Assembly: GCF_000413475.1 (NCBI RefSeq)
Contig: NZ_ATFK01000005.1
Location: forward strand, 1 to 64,000
Length of the DNA stretch: 64,000 nt
From: Streptococcus intermedius SK54 = ATCC 27335
GTDB lineage: Bacteria > Bacillota > Bacilli > Lactobacillales > Streptococcaceae
Direction of reading: 5' to 3'
Position numbers and translations under genes: made by a program. The notes beneath the pieces are model-generated. The model was not told the origin of the DNA and made no database searches. It was given only the letters and a program-made list of their open reading frames with translations. Of the stretch, positions 30,958 to 40,717 are shown in pieces; the stretch's first letter is position 1, and every line of letters starts with the position of its first letter.

Positions 30958-32154
30958 ATGGCAAAACTTACTGTTAAAGACGTTGACTTAAAAGGAAAAA
31001 AAGTCCTCGTTCGTGTAGATTTTAATGTACCATTGAAAGATGGAGTAATCACTAACGATAACCGTATCACTGCAGCTCTTCCTACTATTAAATATATCAT
31101 CGAACATGGTGGACGTGCTGTTCTTTTCTCTCACCTTGGACGTGTTAAAGAAGAAGCAGACAAAGAAGGCAAATCACTTGCTCCAGTAGCAGCTGATTTG
31201 GCCAAAAAATTAGGTCAAGAAGTTGTTTTTCCAGGTGTAACACGTGGTGAAAAATTGGAGGCAGCTATCAATGCTCTTGAAGATGGACAAGTTCTTTTGG
31301 TTGAAAACACTCGTTTTGAAGATGTTGACGGTAAAAAAGAATCTAAAAATGATCCAGAACTTGGTAAATATTGGGCATCACTTGGAGATGGCATCTTCGT
31401 AAACGATGCATTCGGTACAGCTCACCGTGCACACGCATCTAACGTAGGTATCTCAGCAAACGTTGAAAAAGCAGTTGCTGGATTCCTTCTTGAAAACGAA
31501 ATTGCCTACATCCAAGAAGCAGTTGAAGCTCCAGAACGCCCATTCGTAGCCATTCTTGGTGGTTCAAAAGTTTCAGACAAGATCGGTGTTATCGAAAACT
31601 TGCTTGAAAAAGCTGATAAAGTTCTTATCGGTGGTGGTATGACTTACACATTCTACAAAGCACAAGGTATCGAAATCGGTAACTCACTTGTAGAAGAAGA
31701 TAAATTGGATATAGCGAAAGCTCTTCTTGAAAAAGCAAACGGCAAATTGATCTTGCCAGTTGACTCAAAAGAAGCAAACGCATTTGCTGACTACACTGAA
31801 GTGAAAGATACTGAAGGTGAAGCAGTGGATCCAGGCTTCCTTGGTTTGGATATCGGTCCAAAATCTATCGCTAAATTTGATCAAGAATTGACTGGTGCGA
31901 AAACTGTTGTCTGGAATGGTCCTATGGGTGTATTTGAAAACCCTGACTTCCAAGCTGGTACAATCGGTGTCATGGACGCTATCGTGAAACAACCTGGCGT
32001 AAAATCAATCATCGGTGGTGGTGACTCAGCTGCCGCAGCTATCAACCTTGGCCGTGCGGATAAGTTCTCATGGATTTCTACTGGTGGTGGTGCCTCAATG
32101 GAACTCCTTGAAGGTAAAGTGTTGCCAGGATTGGCTGCACTTACAGAAAAATAA
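30958..32154 (+). CDS. pgk: Phosphoglycerate kinase
   Basis: Pgk makes ATP from 1,3-bisphosphoglycerate in glycolysis. The 398-residue protein has the signature [11 protein letters not shown] near the N-terminus, the substrate-site [38 protein letters not shown], and the nucleotide-binding part [14 protein letters not shown] and [12 protein letters not shown], ending [20 protein letters not shown]. Codon use is highly biased toward preferred codons, as expected for a very highly expressed gene. It is a single-gene unit. Confidence 0.98.
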   Translation: MAKLTVKDVDLKGKKVLVRVDFNVPLKDGVITNDNRITAALPTIKYIIEHGGRAVLFSHLGRVKEEADKEGKSLAPVAADLAKKLGQEVVFPGVTRGEKLEAAINALEDGQVLLVENTRFEDVDGKKESKNDPELGKYWASLGDGIFVNDAFGTAHRAHASNVGISANVEKAVAGFLLENEIAYIQEAVEAPERPFVAILGGSKVSDKIGVIENLLEKADKVLIGGGMTYTFYKAQGIEIGNSLVEEDKLDIAKALLEKANGKLILPVDSKEANAFADYTEVKDTEGEAVDPGFLGLDIGPKSIAKFDQELTGAKTVVWNGPMGVFENPDFQAGTIGVMDAIVKQPGVKSIIGGGDSAAAAINLGRADKFSWISTGGGASMELLEGKVLPGLAALTEK

Positions 32155-32216
32155 TTTTGATCCATTAGTCTCTATAAAATTATAATTTTGCAGAAAGGGA
32201 TCAAAACTGAATGTTA

Positions 32217-32245
32217 ACAAAAAGGTGGCTATGTCACCTTTTTGT
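32217..32245 (+). terminator. pgk terminator
   Basis: ACAAAAAGGTG (32217-32227) pairs with CACCTTTTTGT (32235-32245). A perfect TTTTGATCC / GGATCAAAA repeat (32155-32163, 32198-32206) lies between the stop codon and this hairpin. Confidence 0.9.
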
Positions 32246-32268
32246 GTTAGCGGAGGTATTTGTGATGC

Positions 32269-32375
32269 GGTGGCAATGCAGCTGTGAAATTTTTTGAAGG
32301 TAAAAAACCTCCAAGATTTGGAGCATTGACAGAAAAAGAAGATAGTATGGATGGCTATAAGCCACCTTTTTATCT
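32269..32375 (+). pseudogene. Vestigial duplicate of the pgk 3' end
   Basis: 32269-32337 aligns without gaps over 69 bases to the last 69 coding bases of pgk (32083-32151). It can be read as GGNAAVKFFEGKKPPRFGAL against the real [20 protein letters not shown], both followed by TEK. Downstream, GGCTATAAGCCACCTTTTT echoes the pgk terminator. The copy has no start and is not a gene. It is about 350 bp upstream of the adhesin gene. Confidence 0.75.
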
Positions 32376-32444
32376 CATGCTCTGACTGAATTTTGTAGGG
32401 AAAAGGTTTCCATTTATTTTTATAGAAAAAAACAGATGAAATAG

Positions 32445-32473
32445 TTGCATATGGTTCATAAAACTGATATTAT
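32445..32473 (+). promoter_or_regulatory. Antigen I/II promoter
   Basis: TTGCAT (32445-32450), 17-bp spacer and TATTAT (32468-32473). The ribosome site GGGAGGA lies seven bases before the ATG. Confidence 0.7.
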
Positions 32474-32515
32474 ATACAAATGTATGAAATTAATTATACG
32501 TAAGGGAGGATTAAA

Positions 32516-35500
32516 ATGAAGAAAAGAAAAGAAGTTTTTGGTTTTCGTAAAAGTAAGGTTGCTAAAACTTTATGTGGAGCTGTCTTAGGGGCAGCTTTAC
32601 TTGCTATGGTAGATCAGCAAGTTGCAGCTGAAGAAACTACAAAATCAAATAGCACAACAAATGTAGCGGTTACAGCAACTGGAAATCCAGCGACCAATTT
32701 ACCAGAGGCTCAAGGGAGTGCGAGTAAGGAAGCTGAACAAAGTCAAAACCAAGCTGGAGAGACAAATGGTTCAATACCAGTTGAAGTACCTAAAACTGAT
32801 CTTGATCAAGCCGCAAAGGAGGCTAAGTCTGCTGGTGTCAATGTTGTCCAAGATGCCGATGTTAATAAAGGAACAGTTAAAACAGCTGGAGAAGCAGCCC
32901 AAAAAGAAACTGAAATTAAAGAAGATTACACAAAACAAGCTGAGGATATTAAGAAGACAACAGATCAATATAAATCGGATGTAGCTGCTCATGAGGCAGA
33001 AGTTGCTAAAATCAAAGCTAAAAATCAGGCAACTAAAGAACAGTATGAAAAAGATATGGCAGCTCATAAAGCAGAGGTTGAACGCATTAATGCTGCAAAT
33101 GCTGCCAGTAAAGCAGCCTATGAAACTAAATTAGCTCAATATCAGGCTGAACTAAAGCGTGTTCAGGAAGCTAATGCTACGAACGAAGCAAACTATCAAG
33201 CTAAATTGACTGCTTATAAAACAGAGCTTGCTCGCGTTCAAAAGGCCAATGCGGATGCTAAAGCGGCCTATGAAGCAGCTGTAGCAGCAAATAATGCCGC
33301 AAATGCAGCGCTCACAGCTGAAAATACTGCAATTAAGAAGCGCAATGCAGATGCTAAAGCTGATTACGAAGCAAAACTTGCTAAGTATCAAGCAGATCTT
33401 GCTAAATATCAAAAAGATTTAGCAGAGTATCCGCAGAAACTCAAAGAGTACAATGAAGAACAGGCAAAAATCAAAGAAGCTCTAAAAAAACTTGAGCAAG
33501 ATAAAAACAAAGATGGCCACTTGACGGAGCCATCTGCTCAAAGTTTAGTGTATGATTCGGAGCCAGATGCTAAATTATCTTTGACGACAGAAGATGGTAC
33601 ACTTCTAAAATCCTCTGTGGTTGATGAAGCTTTTAGTAAAAGTACATCGAAAGCTAAATATGATCAAAAAATCCTACAACTAGATGACTTAGATATTAGA
33701 GGGTTAGAGAAAGCTGATTCAGCTACTTCAACTGTCGAGTTGTATGGAAATATTGGAAATAAATCAACTTGGACCACCAACGTGGGAAATAATACGGAGG
33801 TTAAATGGGGTTCAGTGCTTTTGAAGCGTGGACAAAGTGTAACTGCCACCTATACTAACCTTCAAAAAACGTACTACAATGGTAAGAAAGTTTCTAAGAT
33901 TGTCTATAAATATACTGTAGATAAAGATTCAAAATTCCAAAATCCTAGTGGAAATGTATGGCTTGGCGTCTTTAGCGATCCAACTTTAGGTGTTTTTGCT
34001 TCCGCTTATACTGGACAGGTAGAGAAAGATACTTCTATTTTTATTAAAAATGAGTTCACTTTCTACGACGAAAATGATCAACCAATCAACTTTGACAACG
34101 CCCTTCTCTCAGTTGCTTCTCTAAATAGAGAAAATAATTCTATAGAGATGGCCAAGGATTATACTGGTAAGTTTGTTAGGATTTCAGGCTCATCTATTGA
34201 TGAAAAAGATGGCAAAATTTATGCTACTAAAACACTCAACTTCAAAAAAGGACAGGGTGGATCACGTTGGACAATGTATCCAAACGGGCAAGAAGGATCT
34301 GGATGGGATTCTTCAGATGCTCCAAATTCTTGGTATGGTGCGGGAGCGGTTAAAATTTCAGGCCAACATAATTCAATTACATTAGGAGCTATTTCTGCTA
34401 CTTTGGTAGTTCCTTCTGATTCAGTTATGGCAGTAGAAACTGGTAAAAAACCGAATATCTGGTACTCACTTAATGGTAAGATTCGTGCCGTCAACGTTCC
34501 GAAAATCACCAAAGAAAATCCTACACCACCAGTTGAACCAACTGCTCCACAAGCTCCTACTTATGAAGTGGAAAAACCATTAAACCCGGCACCAGTAGCT
34601 CCAAATTATGAAAAGGAACCAACACCGCCGACACCAACACCAGATCAACCAGAGCCAAATAAGCCTGTTGAACCAACTTATGAGGCCATTCCAACACCGC
34701 CGACTGACCCTGTTTATCAAAATCTTCCAACACCTCCAGCTGTACCAACTGTTCATTTTCGTTACTATAAACTAGCTGTACAGCCACAGGTTAACAAGGA
34801 AATTAAAAATAATAATGATGTTGATATTGATAAAACTCTGGTGGCTAAACAATCTGTTGTTAAGTTCCAGCTGAAGACAGCAGATCTCCCTGCTGGACGT
34901 GCTAAAACGACTTCCTTTGTGTTGGTAGATCCCCTGCCATCTGGTTATCAATTTAATCTTGAAGCTACAAAAGCTGCCAGTCCTGGCTTTGATGTTTCTT
35001 ATGATAAAGCAACTAATACAGTCACCTTCAAGGCAACTGCAGCTACTTTAGCTACGTTTAATGCTGATTTGACTAAGTCAGTGGCAACGATTTATCCAAC
35101 AGTTGTCGGACAAGTTCTTAATGATGGTGCAACTTATAAGAATAATTTCACACTCACGGTCAATGATGCTTATGGTATTAAGTCCAATGTTGTTCGGGTG
35201 ACAACTCCTGGTAAGCCAAATGATCCAGATAACCCAAATAATAATTACATTAAACCAACTAAGGTTAATAAGAATGAAAATGGCGTTGTTATTGATGGTA
35301 AAACAGTTCTTGCCGGTTCAACGAATTATTATGAATTGACTTGGGATTTGGATCAATACAAGAATGACCGCTCTTCAGCAGATACCATTCAAAAAGGATT
35401 TTACTATGTAGATGATTATCCAGAAGAAGCGCTTGAATTGCGTCAGGATTTGGTGAAGATTACAGATGCTAATGGCAATAAAGTTACTGGTGTTAGTGTG

Positions 35501-36448
35501 GATCATTATACTAGTTTGGAAGCAGCTCCTCAAGAAGTTAGAGATGTTCTTTCTAAGGCAGGAATTAGACCTAAAGGTGCTTTCCAAATTTTCCGTGCCG
35601 ATAATCCAAGAGAATTTTATGATACCTATGTCAAAAATGGAATTGATTTGAAGATTGTATCACCAATGGTTGTAAAAAAACAAATGGGACAAACAGGTGG
35701 TAGTTATGAAAATCAAGCTTACCAAATTGACTTTGGTAATGGCTATGCGTCTAATATCGTTATCAATAATGTTCCAAAGATTAACCCTAAGAAAGATGTG
35801 ACCTTAACACTTGATCCAGCTGATACAAATAATGTTGATGGTCAGACTATTCCACTTAATACAGTCTTTAATTACCGTTTGATTGGTGGCATTATTCCTG
35901 CAGATCACTCAGAAGAACTTTTTGAATACAATTTCTATGATGACTACGATCAAACAGGAGATCGTTATACTGGGCAGTATAAAGTTTTTGCCAAGGTGGA
36001 TATCACTCTTAAAGACGGTTCTGTTATCAAGTCAGGTACTGATTTAACTCAGCATACGACGGCGGAAGTTGATGCAACTAAAGGTGCTCTCACAATTAAG
36101 TTCAAAGAAGACTTTTTACGTTCTGTTTCAATTGATTCAGCTTTCCAAGCTGAAAGTTATATCCAAATGAAACGTATTGCAGCTGGTACTTTTGAAAATA
36201 CTTATGTGAATACAGTAAATAAAGTTGCCTATGCGTCTAATACTGTTCGGACTACAACTCCTCAAGCTCCTCGGTCAGAAGTTCCAAAAAGACCAACTCC
36301 AGTGAGCTACTTAACTAACAAGCTATCATCAGCACCTGCTACCCTTCCTCAAACAGGAACAACTGATAGTTCTTATATGCCATATTTAGGAGTCATTGCT
36401 CTTCTTAGTGTGCTTGGTTTAGGTCAATTAAAACGTAACGAAAAATAG
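32516..36448 (+). CDS. Antigen I/II-family cell-wall adhesin (LPxTG)
   Basis: A 1310-residue surface fibril protein that in oral streptococci binds salivary agglutinin, collagen and other microbes. In order: a signal peptide with a basic [17 protein letters not shown] start, cut after about residue 38; an acidic Ser/Thr-rich stretch; an alanine-rich coiled-coil A region at about 140-330 with repeated AxYxxxLAxYxAEL units; a variable lectin-like V region at about 335-660; a short proline-rich P region at about 665-745 (repeats around [20 protein letters not shown]); C-terminal beta domains to about 1265; and the sortase signal LPQTG (1277-1281), membrane helix and KRNEK tail. A and P regions fold against each other as the stalk. 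It is shorter than the 1500-residue SspA/SpaP type but intact. Confidence 0.96.
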
Positions 36449-36478
36449 TAGATTAATAGTATTTATCTACATTAGAAT

Positions 36479-36516
36479 AAAAGAGGCTAAGAAAATTGGA
36501 TCTTAGTCTCTTTTTG
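36479..36516 (+). terminator. Adhesin gene terminator
   Basis: AAAAGAGGCTAAGA (36479-36492) pairs with TCTTAGTCTCTTTT (36501-36514), followed by T residues. Confidence 0.9.
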
Positions 36517-36855
36517 TTAAACCAATTCTTATTGGAGCGACTAATTGTTAAAAACTCTAGTCAATCATGAATCCAATCAGATATATTAAATGGATAGGTG
36601 GAGATTGTAGTTTGAGATGATAGGGCCAATAATTGTAGTATAGTAAAGTAAGAGAGATTTTTGCTTAATCTCAAAGATGAGAAGAGTAGTAAATAAAAAA
36701 ATGTTAAGATACATTTCTCTTCTAGTGTTTTCTTTAGTAGAAAATTAGATTATTATTTGTTTAATATTAAATTTGTAACAAGTTTAAAATACGTGTTTAA
36801 AATACTTGCAACAAAAATAAAGTATTATAGACTAGGAAAGAAGAAGGGGTACTTT
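36517..36855. other. 339-bp gap before the LysM-CHAP gene
   Basis: AT-rich with no coding signal. Two 11-bp direct repeats GTTTAAAATAC lie at 36782-36792 and 36795-36805, shortly upstream of a -10-like TATTAT (36823-36828). A GAGATT...AATCTC hairpin lies near 36655-36675. The open frame that runs through from 36757 is not preceded by a ribosome site and is not coding. Confidence 0.55.
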
Positions 36856-37536
36856 ATGAAAACAAATCAATTAAATCGTCATTTAGGAAAATTAGCTATA
36901 GGTCTTTCTTCAGCTACTTTATTAGCTTTTTTTAGCCAGCAAGCCAATGCTGACACTTATACTGTTCAGTATGGTGATTCATTTTATGCTATTGCAACAA
37001 AATATGGGATGAGTCCATATGATTTGGCAGCTAAAAATGGAAAAACAATTTATGATACCATTCTTCCAGGAGATGTTCTGCAAGTAAATGGAGCTAGAGC
37101 TAATACATATCAAGTATCCAATCAAGCCACAACTGCACAAGCAACAAATGCAAATTCTGGGGCGGATTCTGATACAGAGAATGTTGTCTTAAATACACCT
37201 ACAGCAACAGGAAATTCTTATCCAATTGGGCAATGTACGTGGGGAGTGAAATCCTTGGCACCTTGGGCTAGTAATTGGTGGGGGAATGCAAAAGACTGGG
37301 CTACAAATGCTGCATATTCAGGCTTCCGTATAGGAACAACTCCTCAAGTTGGCGCTATCGCTGTTTGGAATGGAGGCCAGTATGGTCACGTTGCCTATGT
37401 AACTGCTGTAGCCAATAATCGTGCTATCCAAGTTTTAGAGTCCAATTACAAACGTCAAAAACAAATTAATAATTATCGTGGATGGTTTGATCCAACGACA
37501 TTTTATGGAAAGGTGACTTACATTTATCCTAATTAA
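36856..37536 (+). CDS. Secreted LysM-CHAP protein (peptidoglycan hydrolase)
   Basis: The 226-residue exported protein has a signal peptide ([20 protein letters not shown], cleaved about QQANA-D), one LysM peptidoglycan-binding domain ([19 protein letters not shown] to PGDVLQVNG), a Ser/Thr/Ala linker, and a C-terminal CHAP amidase/endopeptidase domain. In the CHAP domain the catalytic Cys is in [11 protein letters not shown] and the His in [15 protein letters not shown] enzymes cut the stem peptide or cross-bridge during division or lysis. The longer frame from 36757 would bury the signal peptide. ATG 36856 with AGAAGGGG fits. It may help wall turnover near the adhesin, but no operon link is seen. 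Confidence 0.93.
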   Translation: MKTNQLNRHLGKLAIGLSSATLLAFFSQQANADTYTVQYGDSFYAIATKYGMSPYDLAAKNGKTIYDTILPGDVLQVNGARANTYQVSNQATTAQATNANSGADSDTENVVLNTPTATGNSYPIGQCTWGVKSLAPWASNWWGNAKDWATNAAYSGFRIGTTPQVGAIAVWNGGQYGHVAYVTAVANNRAIQVLESNYKRQKQINNYRGWFDPTTFYGKVTYIYPN

Positions 37537-37604
37537 GCTTTTCAAGTAGCAATGTATAGGAAAGATTATATTCCAGTATAACCTTTATATGTGAGTTTAA
37601 AATT

Positions 37605-37627
37605 AAGAGTCCTTTGCGACTCTTTTT
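37605..37627 (+). terminator. Terminator of the LysM-CHAP gene
   Basis: AAGAGTC (37605-37611) pairs with GACTCTT (37618-37624), then TTT. Confidence 0.85.
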
Positions 37628-37710
37628 GTTTTGTTTAAAGCAATTAACTAGATATTTATATCTAATTTTAGAGAAAATATGTTAAAATAATGATAAAAGG
37701 AAAGATGTGA

Positions 37711-38241
37711 ATGGGTTATTTCAAGAAGTATAAATTTGATAAATCGAAATTTAAATTAGGCTTGCGAACCTTTAAGACGGGTGTCGCTGTTTTTATTGTT
37801 CTTCTGGTCTTTGGTCTTTTTGGCTGGAAAGGATTGCAGATTGGTGCTTTGACGGCTGTTTTTAGTTTGCGTGAAGACTTTGATAAGAGTGTTCATTTTG
37901 GAACTTCTCGTATTTTGGGGAATAGTATTGGTGGTTTCTATGCCTTGTTGTTCTTTCTTATCAATTATCTTTTTCATGAACAGTTTTGGGTAACATTATT
38001 GATTGTCCCTATTTGTACCATGTTAACGATTATGACAAATGTTGCGATGAACAATAAAGCAGGTGTGATTGGTGGTGTTTCTGCTATGTTAATTATTACC
38101 TTATCGATTCCGACAGGAGAAACTGTTTTGTATGTATTTGCGAGAGTATTTGAAACCTTTATGGGGGTTTTTGTTGCCATGATGGTTAATTCTGATGTTG
38201 ATCGCCTGCGAAAAGTAGTGAAATTAAAAAGCAAAAAATAA
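37711..38241 (+). CDS. FUSC/aromatic acid exporter-like membrane protein
   Basis: The 176-residue protein has four predicted membrane helices (TGVAVFIVLLVFGLFGW, GGFYALLFFLINYLF, FWVTLLIVPICTMLTIM, and GVIGGVSAMLIITLSI plus a last one) after a basic N-terminus. The pattern LRTFKTGVAV...LREDFDKSVHFGTSRILGNSIGG matches the short FUSC (DUF939, aromatic acid exporter) proteins of Firmicutes. They resemble half of an AaeB/FUSC transporter, and the substrate is unknown. The gene regularly precedes glnRA in streptococci but has its own transcript start, and the GlnR box lies directly behind its stop. Confidence 0.85.
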   Translation: MGYFKKYKFDKSKFKLGLRTFKTGVAVFIVLLVFGLFGWKGLQIGALTAVFSLREDFDKSVHFGTSRILGNSIGGFYALLFFLINYLFHEQFWVTLLIVPICTMLTIMTNVAMNNKAGVIGGVSAMLIITLSIPTGETVLYVFARVFETFMGVFVAMMVNSDVDRLRKVVKLKSKK

Positions 38242-38294
38242 TGTTAGAAAATATAACATAAGCCCTTGACATAGAAATTTTTTCGGACTATAAT
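38242..38294 (+). promoter_or_regulatory. GlnR box and glnRA promoter
   Basis: TGTTA-N7-TAACA (38242-38258) is a perfect match to the GlnR/TnrA consensus TGTNA-N7-TNACA. It lies just ahead of TTGACA (38266-38271), a 17-bp spacer and TATAAT (38289-38294). GlnR bound here would block the polymerase, giving autoregulation when glutamine is ample. Confidence 0.92.
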
Positions 38295-38317
38295 AGAGCA
38301 TGAGAAAGGAATTTGCA

Positions 38318-38677
38318 ATGAAGGAAAAGGAATTTCGTCGCAATATGGCTGTTTTTCCCATTGGTAGCGTTATGAAATTAACAGATTTGACGGCACGTCA
38401 GATTCGTTATTATGAAGATCAAGCATTGATTAAGCCTGACCGAAATGAAGGAAATCGGCGCATGTATTCATTAAATGATATGGATCGCTTGTTGGAAATT
38501 AAAGATTACATTTCAGAAGGTTACAATATTGCTGCTATTAAACGGAAATATGCTGAGCGCGAAGCGAAATACAAGAAGCCGGTGAGTGAGAAAGACGTTC
38601 GTCGGGCCCTTCATAACGATATTTTGCAACAAGGTCGCTTTGCTTCTTCCCTTCCACCATTTGGTCGTATGCATTGA
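38318..38677 (+). CDS. glnR: Glutamine synthetase repressor GlnR (MerR family)
   Basis: GlnR represses nitrogen assimilation genes, activated by feedback-inhibited glutamine synthetase. The protein has an N-terminal MerR winged helix (IGSVMKLTDLTARQIRYYEDQALI, RRMYSLNDMDRLLEIKDYI), a short helix, and the GlnR-type C-terminal tail (RRALHNDILQQGRF...LPPFGRMH), which responds to GlnA. ATG 38318 gives 119 residues and has AAAGGA seven bases upstream. An ATG at 38300 is possible but lies before that site. glnA follows after 38 bp. Confidence 0.95.
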   Translation: MKEKEFRRNMAVFPIGSVMKLTDLTARQIRYYEDQALIKPDRNEGNRRMYSLNDMDRLLEIKDYISEGYNIAAIKRKYAEREAKYKKPVSEKDVRRALHNDILQQGRFASSLPPFGRMH

Positions 38678-38715
38678 CCAACATCAATTTTTAAAGATTT
38701 TATAAGGAGATACTC

Positions 38716-40062
38716 ATGCCAATTACAGTAGCTGACATTCGTCGCGAAGTGAAAGAAAAAAATGTTACCTTTATCCGTTTGATGTTTTCGGATGTTTTAG
38801 GAACGATGAAAAATGTCGAAATTCCGGCGACAGATGAACAGCTGAATAAAGTTTTGTCCAACAAAGTGATGTTCGATGGTTCTTCTATCGAGGGTTTTGT
38901 GCGTATCAATGAGTCAGATATGTACCTTTATCCTGACTTGGATACATGGACTGTTTTCCCTTGGGGAGATGAAAATGGCAGTGTCGCAGGACTAATTTGC
39001 GATGTTTATACAACAGAAGGAACTCCCTTTAAAGGTGATCCGCGTGGAAACTTGAAGCGTGCTTTGAGACATATGGAAGAACTTGGTTTCAAATCCTTTA
39101 ATTTGGGCCCTGAACCAGAATTTTTCCTCTTCAAATTGGATGAAAATGGTGATCCGACTCTTGAGGTAAATGATAAGGGGGGCTATTTTGACCTTGCTCC
39201 GACGGATCTTGCGGATAACACACGTCGTGAAATTGTCAATGTTTTAACGACAATGGGCTTTGAAGTAGAAGCTAGTCATCATGAAGTAGCTATTGGCCAG
39301 CATGAAATTGACTTCAAATATGATGAAGTACTTCGTGCCTGTGATAAGATTCAGTTGTTTAAACTGGTTGTTAAAACAATTGCTCGTAAGCATGGCCTGT
39401 ACGCAACGTTCATGGCAAAACCAAAATTTGGTATTGCAGGTTCAGGTATGCACTGTAATATGTCACTTTTTGATCAAGATGGTCAAAATGCATTTTTTGA
39501 TCTAGCAGATCCAAACGGGATGCAATTATCACAAACAGCTTATTATTTTCTTGGCGGCTTGATTAAACATGCCTACAATTATACAGCGATTATGAACCCA
39601 ACTGTTAACTCATACAAACGTCTGGTTCCGGGATATGAAGCGCCTGTTTATATTGCTTGGGCTGGACGGAACCGTTCTCCGCTTGTTCGTGTGCCAGCTT
39701 CACGCGGTATGGGGACTCGTTTGGAATTGCGTTCGGTTGACCCAATGGCAAACCCTTATATTGCTATGGCTGTCCTTCTTGAAGTTGGACTTCATGGGAT
39801 TGAAAATAAAATTGAGGCTCCTGATCCAATTGAAGAAAATATCTATGTGATGACAGCAGAAGAACGCAAAGAAGCAGGTATTACGGATCTTCCGTCTACT
39901 CTGCATAATGCGGTGAAGGCACTAACAGAAGATGAAGTTGTAAAAAATGCACTGGGTAGTCATATCTATACAAGTTTTGTAGAAGCCAAACGCATTGAAT
40001 GGGCAAGTTATGCAACCTTTGTTTCCCAATGGGAAGTAGATAATTATCTTGATTTGTATTAA
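38716..40062 (+). CDS. glnA: Glutamine synthetase, type I
   Basis: GlnA joins glutamate and ammonia to glutamine using ATP. The 448-residue subunit has [13 protein letters not shown], the metal and substrate residues in [10 protein letters not shown] and [17 protein letters not shown], the ATP loop [17 protein letters not shown], and [18 protein letters not shown]. The length and the lack of a Tyr adenylylation region mark the GSI-alpha form, regulated by feedback and by GlnR binding rather than adenylylation. It forms the operon glnR-glnA with a terminator behind it. Confidence 0.98.
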   Translation: MPITVADIRREVKEKNVTFIRLMFSDVLGTMKNVEIPATDEQLNKVLSNKVMFDGSSIEGFVRINESDMYLYPDLDTWTVFPWGDENGSVAGLICDVYTTEGTPFKGDPRGNLKRALRHMEELGFKSFNLGPEPEFFLFKLDENGDPTLEVNDKGGYFDLAPTDLADNTRREIVNVLTTMGFEVEASHHEVAIGQHEIDFKYDEVLRACDKIQLFKLVVKTIARKHGLYATFMAKPKFGIAGSGMHCNMSLFDQDGQNAFFDLADPNGMQLSQTAYYFLGGLIKHAYNYTAIMNPTVNSYKRLVPGYEAPVYIAWAGRNRSPLVRVPASRGMGTRLELRSVDPMANPYIAMAVLLEVGLHGIENKIEAPDPIEENIYVMTAEERKEAGITDLPSTLHNAVKALTEDEVVKNALGSHIYTSFVEAKRIEWASYATFVSQWEVDNYLDLY

Positions 40063-40067
40063 TATTG

Positions 40068-40102
40068 AAAAAGAGGTTGGGAAACAGTTCTCAGCCTCTT
40101 TT
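40068..40102 (+). terminator. glnRA terminator
   Basis: AAAGAGGTTGGGA (40070-40082) pairs with TCTCAGCCTCTTT (40089-40101), flanked by A and T tracts. Confidence 0.88.
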
Positions 40103-40283
40103 GTGGTCAATCTAATTTCATCTTTCAAGGTAGCTTTTCGTTATATTATGGCAAGTGAGTCTGATAGTCGAAAGCTTGTCTTGCTTTAGAGTATCATGCT
40201 GAACAATTTTATACATGGAGCAAATCTGTTTAAAAAATTTAAGATTTTCGATATAATAAATAGGACAAAGGGAGGCGAAGCAG

Positions 40284-40649
40284 ATGTATTGTGTGATTGA
40301 AATGTATGGTAAAGATGAGCCTTGGTGGTTTTTTGATGGCTGGGAAGCTAATATTGTATCTATACAACATTTTGATAACTATTATACTGCTTTAAAGTAT
40401 TATAAGCACCAATGGCTGAAGTTGGCAGCTGCTTTTCCTTTTTATAAAAGTCGAAGTGATTTGATGTCTATTTTTTGGAATGTAGGAGATTTGCGCTGGT
40501 GTGAAGAATGTGGCGATTCTATCCAGCAATATCATTCTCTTGCTCTGTTAGAAAACGATGACGTTATTCCGAAAGAGAAATTGCGACCGGGCTATAATAA
40601 ACAAAATCATGTAGGAGCTCCTTGTGCTTGTCCTATAACTTTTAAATAA
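40284..40649 (+). CDS. DUF1033-family protein
   Basis: A 121-residue protein with an unusual aromatic content (DEPWWFFDGWEANI, YYTALKYYKHQW) and four Cys, of which CEEC and PCACP could bind metal. It matches the DUF1033 family found almost only in lactic bacteria directly upstream of the comG operon. The function is unknown. It has its own promoter region near 40250 and a terminator before the cin-box of comGA, so it is not part of the competence transcript. GGGAGGCG precedes the ATG. Confidence 0.85.
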   Translation: MYCVIEMYGKDEPWWFFDGWEANIVSIQHFDNYYTALKYYKHQWLKLAAAFPFYKSRSDLMSIFWNVGDLRWCEECGDSIQQYHSLALLENDDVIPKEKLRPGYNKQNHVGAPCACPITFK

Positions 40650-40652
40650 TTT

Positions 40653-40680
40653 AAAAAATGGTGATTTTTCACCATTTTTT
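40653..40680 (+). terminator. Terminator of the DUF1033 gene
   Basis: AAAAAATGGTGA / TCACCATTTTTT, a perfect 12-bp stem with a four-base loop. Its T tract abuts the cin-box promoter of comGA. Confidence 0.9.
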
Positions 40681-40689
40681 ATTGTCTTC

Positions 40690-40697
40690 TGCGAATA
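40690..40697 (+). promoter_or_regulatory. cin-box (ComX promoter) of comGA-GG
   Basis: TGCGAATA matches the SigX/ComX core TNCGAATA exactly and is preceded by a T-rich run. It is 20 bp before the comGA start, which leaves a short leader with GGAGGGG as ribosome site. Confidence 0.85.
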
Positions 40698-40717
40698 GTA
40701 TAAAGTGAGGAGGGGAT

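Larger units (their letters stand above)
32155..32515. other. 361-bp gap between pgk and the adhesin gene
   Basis: It holds the pgk terminator, a degenerate duplicate of the pgk end, and the adhesin promoter. No other gene is seen. Confidence 0.7.

Noticed and set aside
30518..30964. 148-codon minus-strand frame at the rpoC end
   Set aside because: Crosses the rpoC terminator and pgk promoter and shows no domain.
32940..33500. Repeats in the adhesin gene considered as a CRISPR-like or satellite array
   Set aside because: They are in-frame, imperfect coding repeats of the alanine-rich A region.
36782..36805. Two GTTTAAAATAC copies considered as the start of a CRISPR array
   Set aside because: Only two 11-bp copies with a 2-bp gap, no spacers and no cas genes.
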